From NCBI GenBank assembly GCA_905214875.1, contig CAJMNR010000047.1:1-26465 (forward strand): DNA of 26,465 nucleotides, written 5' to 3'. A model generated the notes under the pieces. That model was not told where the DNA came from and ran no database searches. It was given only the letters and a program-made list of their open reading frames with translations. Origin of the DNA: an uncultured bacterium (lineage in GTDB: Bacteria > Bacillota > Clostridia > Lachnospirales > Lachnospiraceae). Every line of letters starts with the position of its first letter. The stretch's first letter is position 1. This document shows, piece after piece, positions 23,089-26,465 of the stretch. The translations under genes were made by a program, and so were the position numbers.

Positions 23089-23154
23089 AACCAAGTACGT
23101 TTTTGACCTCGATACGTGCCAGAAAAGCATGGAAAAGGGAAAAGGTACTTGGTT
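23089..23154. repeat. Long-loop inverted repeat upstream of nrdD
   Basis: AACCAAGTAC (23089-23098) and GTACTTGGTT (23145-23154) are exact reverse complements separated by 46 nt. ATTTT follows the right arm. It could be a second terminator or a small structured RNA. Confidence 0.5.
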
Positions 23155-23170
23155 ATTTTAGAATACGGAC

Positions 23171-23218
23171 ATACTATATATAGTATGTCTTAGTGAAAAT
23201 GATTAATAGATATAGTAT
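23171..23218 (+). promoter_or_regulatory. Two NrdR-box-like operators
   Basis: Box 1 is the perfect palindrome ATACTATATATAGTAT (23171-23186), extended by three more paired bases on each side. Box 2, TTAATAGATATAGTAT (23203-23218), matches it at 13 of 16 positions. They are offset by exactly 32 bp, about three helical turns, which is the spacing known for paired NrdR boxes. The NrdR consensus has a similar core (ACACTATATATAGTGT type), and the sites sit directly upstream of the nrdD promoter. Repression of nrdD by NrdR when dATP is high is the likely role. The nrdR gene itself is not in the window. Confidence 0.75.
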
Positions 23219-23225
23219 TTTTGCC

Positions 23226-23254
23226 TTGACGATGGAATATATTAATGCTAGACT
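23226..23254 (+). promoter_or_regulatory. nrdD promoter
   Basis: TTGACG (23226-23231), a 17-bp spacer, then TAGACT (23249-23254), with TGC before the -10 (extended -10). It lies 8 bases after the second NrdR-like box. Confidence 0.55.
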
Positions 23255-23309
23255 TAAAGTAATGAGTCCAGTACTCATATAGAAGAAGGTTAAGAAGGGA
23301 GCAAGTTTT

Positions 23310-25700
23310 ATGATTAACGTAGTAAAGCGAGACGGAGAGATAGCAGACTTTGATTTGCACAAGATTTCCAATGCAATCATGAAGGCATTTAAAGCAACAA
23401 GTAAGCAGTTTGATGAGGATATCATCAACTTACTGGCCCTTAGAGTAACCTCTGATTTTCAGTCAAAGATAAAAGAAGGAAGTATCTCGGTAGAAGATGT
23501 GCAGGACAGCGTAGAACACGTGCTGGAGCAGACAGGATACACGGATGTTGCAAAGGCTTACATACTGTACAGAAAGAATCGAGAGAAGATCCGTAATATG
23601 AAGTCTACCATTTTAGATTATAAAGAAATTGTAGACAGCTACGTAAAAGAAGAAGATTGGCGGGTAAAAGAAAACTCTACCGTTACGTATTCCGTAGGCG
23701 GTTTGATTTTACATAATTCAGGTTCAATCACGGCAAACTACTGGTTATCTGAGATTTATGATGAAGAGATTGCAAGTGCACATAAGAATGCTGATATTCA
23801 TATTCATGATTTGTCTATGTTAACAGGATATTGTGCAGGTTGGTCATTAAAGCAGCTGATAAAGGAAGGACTTGGCGGCATACCAGGAAAGATTACCTCG
23901 TCTCCGGCGTCTCATTTATCAACGTTGTGTAACCAGATGGTAAATTTTCTAGGAATTATGCAGAATGAATGGGCAGGAGCTCAGGCATTTTCTTCATTTG
24001 ATACATATTTAGCACCATTTGTTAAGGTTGACAATCTCTCCTATCGGGAAGTCAAACAATGTATACAATCCTTTATTTATGGAGTGAATACGCCTAGCAG
24101 ATGGGGAACACAGGCACCATTTTCCAATATCACATTAGACTGGACCGTGCCGGATGATTTGGCCAATTTAAACTGTATCGTTGGTGGTAAGGAAGTAGAC
24201 TTTACCTATAAGGATTGTAAGAAAGAGATGGATATGGTAAACAAGGCATTTATCGAGATTATGATCGAAGGCGATGCCAACGGAAGGGGATTCCAATACC
24301 CTATCCCAACCTATTCCATTACGAAAGATTTTGACTGGTCAGATACGGAAAACAACCGTTTATTATTTGAAATGACAAGTAAATATGGTACGCCATATTT
24401 CTCTAACTATATTAATAGCGATATGGAGCCTAGCGATGTTCGTTCCATGTGCTGTAGATTACGTCTTGACTTACGTGAGCTTCGTAAGAAGACAGGTGGA
24501 TTCTTTGGTTCGGGAGAGAGTACAGGTAGTGTCGGTGTTGTAACAATCAATTTACCACGTATCGCATATTTATCCTCGGATGAAAATGAATTTTATGACC
24601 GTTTGGATAAGATGATGGATATTGCTGCAAGATCATTAAATGTTAAACGTAAAGTAATCACAAGATTGTTACAAGAGGGATTATATCCTTATACAAAACG
24701 TTACCTTGGAACGTTTGATAACCATTTTTCAACGATTGGACTTATTGGTATGAATGAAGTCGGATTGAATGCAAATTGGCTGCGTAAAGATATGACGCAT
24801 AAGGAAACGCAGGAATTCTCTAAAGATGTTTTGAACCATATGAGAAATCGTCTCAGCGATTATCAGGAACAGTATGGTGATTTATATAATCTGGAAGCAA
24901 CACCTGCGGAATCAACGACATATCGTCTTGCTAAGCACGATAAGAAACAGTATCCGGATATCATTACAGCAGGAAAAGCTGGAGAGACACCTTATTATAC
25001 GAATAGTTCTCATTTGCCTGTTGGATATACGGAAGATGTGTTTGATGCACTTGATATTCAGGATGAACTTCAAACGCTGTATACTTCTGGTACTGTATTC
25101 CATACATTTTTAGGGGAGAAGCTTCCTGATTGGAGCGCCGCTGCGAAGCTTGTTCGTACGATTGCATCCAACTACAAACTACCTTATTATACAATTTCTC
25201 CAACGTATTCGATCTGTAAGACACATGGCTATCTTTCAGGAGAGCAGTTCGTCTGCCCTAGATGTGGCCAGAAGGCAGAAGTTTATAGTAGAATCACGGG
25301 TTACTATCGTCCGGTACAGAACTGGAACGAAGGAAAGGCACAAGAGTATAAAGACCGTAAGGTATACCATGTAGAAAGTGGATTTTCTTCTGAAAAAATG
25401 GAGAATACTATAGATAAGAGACAAGAGGTTTCTGTTTGCAATGTAGAAGAAAAACAAGCAGGGGATGGAATGATTCTGTTTACAACAAAGACTTGTCCGA
25501 ACTGCAAGATGGCAAAACAGCTGATGGAAGGAATCGATTATACGATGATAGACGCGAGTGAACAGCCAGAGCTTGCTAGAAGTTATGGTGTAAAACAGGC
25601 GCCTACGCTGATCGTCGAACAAGACGGCATGACTCAGAAGTTCCCTAATTTATCGAGAATCAAGGCATATTTAGAAGAATCAAAGGTTCTTTCAAAATAA
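23310..25700 (+). CDS. nrdD: Anaerobic ribonucleoside-triphosphate reductase fused to a thioredoxin-like domain
   Basis: A 796-aa class III ribonucleotide reductase, which makes dNTPs from NTPs without oxygen using a glycyl radical. An N-terminal ATP-cone (about 3-95, VVKRDGEIADFD…) senses ATP/dATP. The barrel domain carries HNADIHIHDL, WGTQAPFSN, the cysteine pair C381/C382 in SMCCRL, and GLIGMNEVG. A zinc site follows (C636, H639, C649, C652), then the radical loop RITGYY with Gly664. Unlike typical NrdD, the chain continues through a linker into a thioredoxin/glutaredoxin-like domain (about 720-796): ILFTTKTCPNCKMAK with the redox pair C729/C732, and the cis-Pro motif QAPTLIV. The domain may reduce the active-site cysteines during turnover. 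No nrdG activase gene follows. GGGAG upstream sets the start. Confidence 0.95.
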   Translation: MINVVKRDGEIADFDLHKISNAIMKAFKATSKQFDEDIINLLALRVTSDFQSKIKEGSISVEDVQDSVEHVLEQTGYTDVAKAYILYRKNREKIRNMKSTILDYKEIVDSYVKEEDWRVKENSTVTYSVGGLILHNSGSITANYWLSEIYDEEIASAHKNADIHIHDLSMLTGYCAGWSLKQLIKEGLGGIPGKITSSPASHLSTLCNQMVNFLGIMQNEWAGAQAFSSFDTYLAPFVKVDNLSYREVKQCIQSFIYGVNTPSRWGTQAPFSNITLDWTVPDDLANLNCIVGGKEVDFTYKDCKKEMDMVNKAFIEIMIEGDANGRGFQYPIPTYSITKDFDWSDTENNRLLFEMTSKYGTPYFSNYINSDMEPSDVRSMCCRLRLDLRELRKKTGGFFGSGESTGSVGVVTINLPRIAYLSSDENEFYDRLDKMMDIAARSLNVKRKVITRLLQEGLYPYTKRYLGTFDNHFSTIGLIGMNEVGLNANWLRKDMTHKETQEFSKDVLNHMRNRLSDYQEQYGDLYNLEATPAESTTYRLAKHDKKQYPDIITAGKAGETPYYTNSSHLPVGYTEDVFDALDIQDELQTLYTSGTVFHTFLGEKLPDWSAAAKLVRTIASNYKLPYYTISPTYSICKTHGYLSGEQFVCPRCGQKAEVYSRITGYYRPVQNWNEGKAQEYKDRKVYHVESGFSSEKMENTIDKRQEVSVCNVEEKQAGDGMILFTTKTCPNCKMAKQLMEGIDYTMIDASEQPELARSYGVKQAPTLIVEQDGMTQKFPNLSRIKAYLEESKVLSK

Positions 25701-25728
25701 TTACAAAAAAGATTCAATCTGTTATCCC

Positions 25729-25757
25729 TTGCGTTTATTTTAAAAAGAAGATAAAAT
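25729..25757 (+). promoter_or_regulatory. Possible promoter of the dihydrofolate reductase gene
   Basis: TTGCGT (25729-25734), a 17-bp spacer, then TAAAAT (25752-25757). The -35 box matches only half of the consensus. The hairpin at 25793-25816 would then lie in the leader. Confidence 0.35.
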
Positions 25758-25792
25758 GAAAATAAAGTTTTATTTTGACGAAATAGGAAATG

Positions 25793-25820
25793 AGAGGAGC
25801 AGTACGATGCTCCTCTTTAT
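25793..25820 (+). terminator. Hairpin between nrdD and folA
   Basis: AGAGGAGCA (25793-25801) and TGCTCCTCT (25808-25816) form a 9-bp stem with a 6-nt loop. The following TTTAT is a weak tail. It may terminate nrdD or attenuate folA. Confidence 0.5.
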
Positions 25821-25866
25821 GATAGACATATTTCAGTTGCAGTTTAGAGACGAAAGGGAGAGTTAG

Positions 25867-26358
25867 ATGAATTTAATAGTAGCAGTAGATAAAAATTGGG
25901 CCATTGGTTATAAAAATGATTTGCTTGTTAAGATTCCAGCCGACCAGAGATTTTTCCGTGAGGAGACAACTGGTAAAGTTGTAATCATGGGGAGAAAGAC
26001 ATTAGAATCTTTTCCACAGAAGCAACCATTAAAGAATCGTAAGAACATCGTTATCACTCGTGATATGGATTATAAAGTAAAAGATGCAGTTGTTGTTCAC
26101 AGCATCGAAGAGGCATTAAAAGAAGTAGAGGGCGTTCCGACAGAAGATGTATATGTAATCGGTGGAGCAACAATCTACGAACAAATGATGGAGTACTGCG
26201 ATGTTGCCCATGTTACAAAGATTGATTACGCATATCAAGCAGACACGTTCTTTCCAAACCTAGATGAAAAACCAGAATGGAAGATCGTAGCAGACAGCGA
26301 AGAACAAACATACTATGATTTAGAATACTATTTCTTACGTTACGAAAGAAATAAATAA
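25867..26358 (+). CDS. folA: Dihydrofolate reductase
   Basis: A 163-aa NADPH-dependent enzyme that reduces dihydrofolate to tetrahydrofolate, needed for thymidylate and purine synthesis. Family motifs: MNLIVAVDKNWAIGYKNDLL at the N-terminus, the active-site acid D26 in IPADQRFF, VVIMGRKTLESFP for NADPH binding, NIVITRD, and YVIGGATIYEQMM. The length is normal and the gene looks intact. AAGGGAGAG lies about 8 bases before ATG 25867. thyA, the usual partner, is not between it and nrdD and does not appear in the remaining 107 bases of the window. Confidence 0.96.
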   Translation: MNLIVAVDKNWAIGYKNDLLVKIPADQRFFREETTGKVVIMGRKTLESFPQKQPLKNRKNIVITRDMDYKVKDAVVVHSIEEALKEVEGVPTEDVYVIGGATIYEQMMEYCDVAHVTKIDYAYQADTFFPNLDEKPEWKIVADSEEQTYYDLEYYFLRYERNK

Positions 26359-26359
26359 A

Positions 26360-26388
26360 AAGAAGTGCCCGTTAATGGGCACTTCTTA
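26360..26388 (+). terminator. Hairpin after folA
   Basis: AGAAGTGCCC (26361-26370) and GGGCACTTCT (26377-26386) form a perfect 10-bp stem with a 6-nt loop. An extra A/T pair extends it on each side. The T-tail is short (TTAGA). Confidence 0.7.
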
Positions 26389-26390
26389 GA

Positions 26391-26465
26391 CTGTAGACAA
26401 ATGAAATCATATGCTTTCTACAGAGACTTGCTTGGGGGAAAGTTTGAAAACCTTCGGTTTTCATT
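26391..26465. other. Structured sequence at the window end
   Basis: CTGTAGA (26391-26397) can pair with TCTACAG about 20 bases later. TGAAAACC and GGTTTTCA, close to 26445-26463, form a tight 8-bp stem with a 3-nt loop at the very end. The second could be a terminator for a gene beyond the window. The context is cut off. Confidence 0.3.

Larger units (their letters stand above)
23026..23309. other. Regulatory region between hflX and nrdD
   Basis: This 284-bp region has no gene. In order it holds a terminator-like hairpin (23041-23075), a long inverted repeat (23089-23154), two NrdR-box-like palindromes (23171-23186 and 23203-23218), a promoter (23226-23254) and a leader hairpin ATGAGT/ACTCAT (23262-23278). 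Confidence 0.7.

Overview
The window reads as chromosome of an AT-rich, anaerobic, cellulose-degrading Firmicute, most likely a member of the Lachnospiraceae (Clostridia). This rests on a secreted multimodular GH5 cellulase, an oxygen-sensitive class III ribonucleotide reductase, a DUF3793 protein, a Csp-like S8 protease without a signal peptide, strong AGGAGG ribosome binding sites, and near-consensus sigma-A promoters. It is an inference from gene content and composition; no rRNA marker is present.

Positions 1 to about 5.6 kb look like the end of an integrated or decaying mobile element. It holds an ATPase fragment that appears fused to unrelated sequence, a small secreted snapalysin-like metalloprotease followed by a lipoprotein, an unrecognised minus-strand ORF, and about 900 bp with no convincing gene but with several repeats. 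An intact Tn916-type tyrosine recombinase closes the segment. Its leader contains paired repeats and a chain of tiny abutting ORFs. The element's other end lies outside the window.

From 5.9 kb onward the genes look like ordinary chromosome, mostly on the plus strand in short units separated by clear terminators. In order they are: a SEC-C protein converging on a D,D-carboxypeptidase; the GH5 cellulase; a DUF3793 protein; an XRE regulator divergent from a histidine kinase/response regulator pair; a CymR-like Rrf2 regulator, then a PatB/MalY C-S lyase overlapping an MgtC-family membrane protein; a Csp-like subtilase; a LacI-like sensor/GGDEF protein; a TPR lipoprotein with hflX; nrdD; and a dihydrofolate reductase.

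Three themes link genes. Cyclic-di-GMP or decayed relatives of its machinery appear twice: a response regulator with a degenerate HD-GYP domain, and a cytosolic LacI-type sensor fused to an intact GGDEF domain. Sulfur amino-acid metabolism is suggested by the CymR-like regulator next to the C-S lyase. Deoxynucleotide supply is represented by nrdD, fused to a thioredoxin-like domain and preceded by two NrdR-box-like palindromes 32 bp apart, followed by dihydrofolate reductase.

The most unusual items are the NrdD-thioredoxin fusion with no nrdG beside it, the LacI-GAF-like-GGDEF sensor whose leader can fold in two mutually exclusive ways around its ribosome binding site, the degenerate kinase/HD-GYP pair, and the leader-ORF chain in front of the integrase. 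I found no CRISPR array, rRNA or tRNA.
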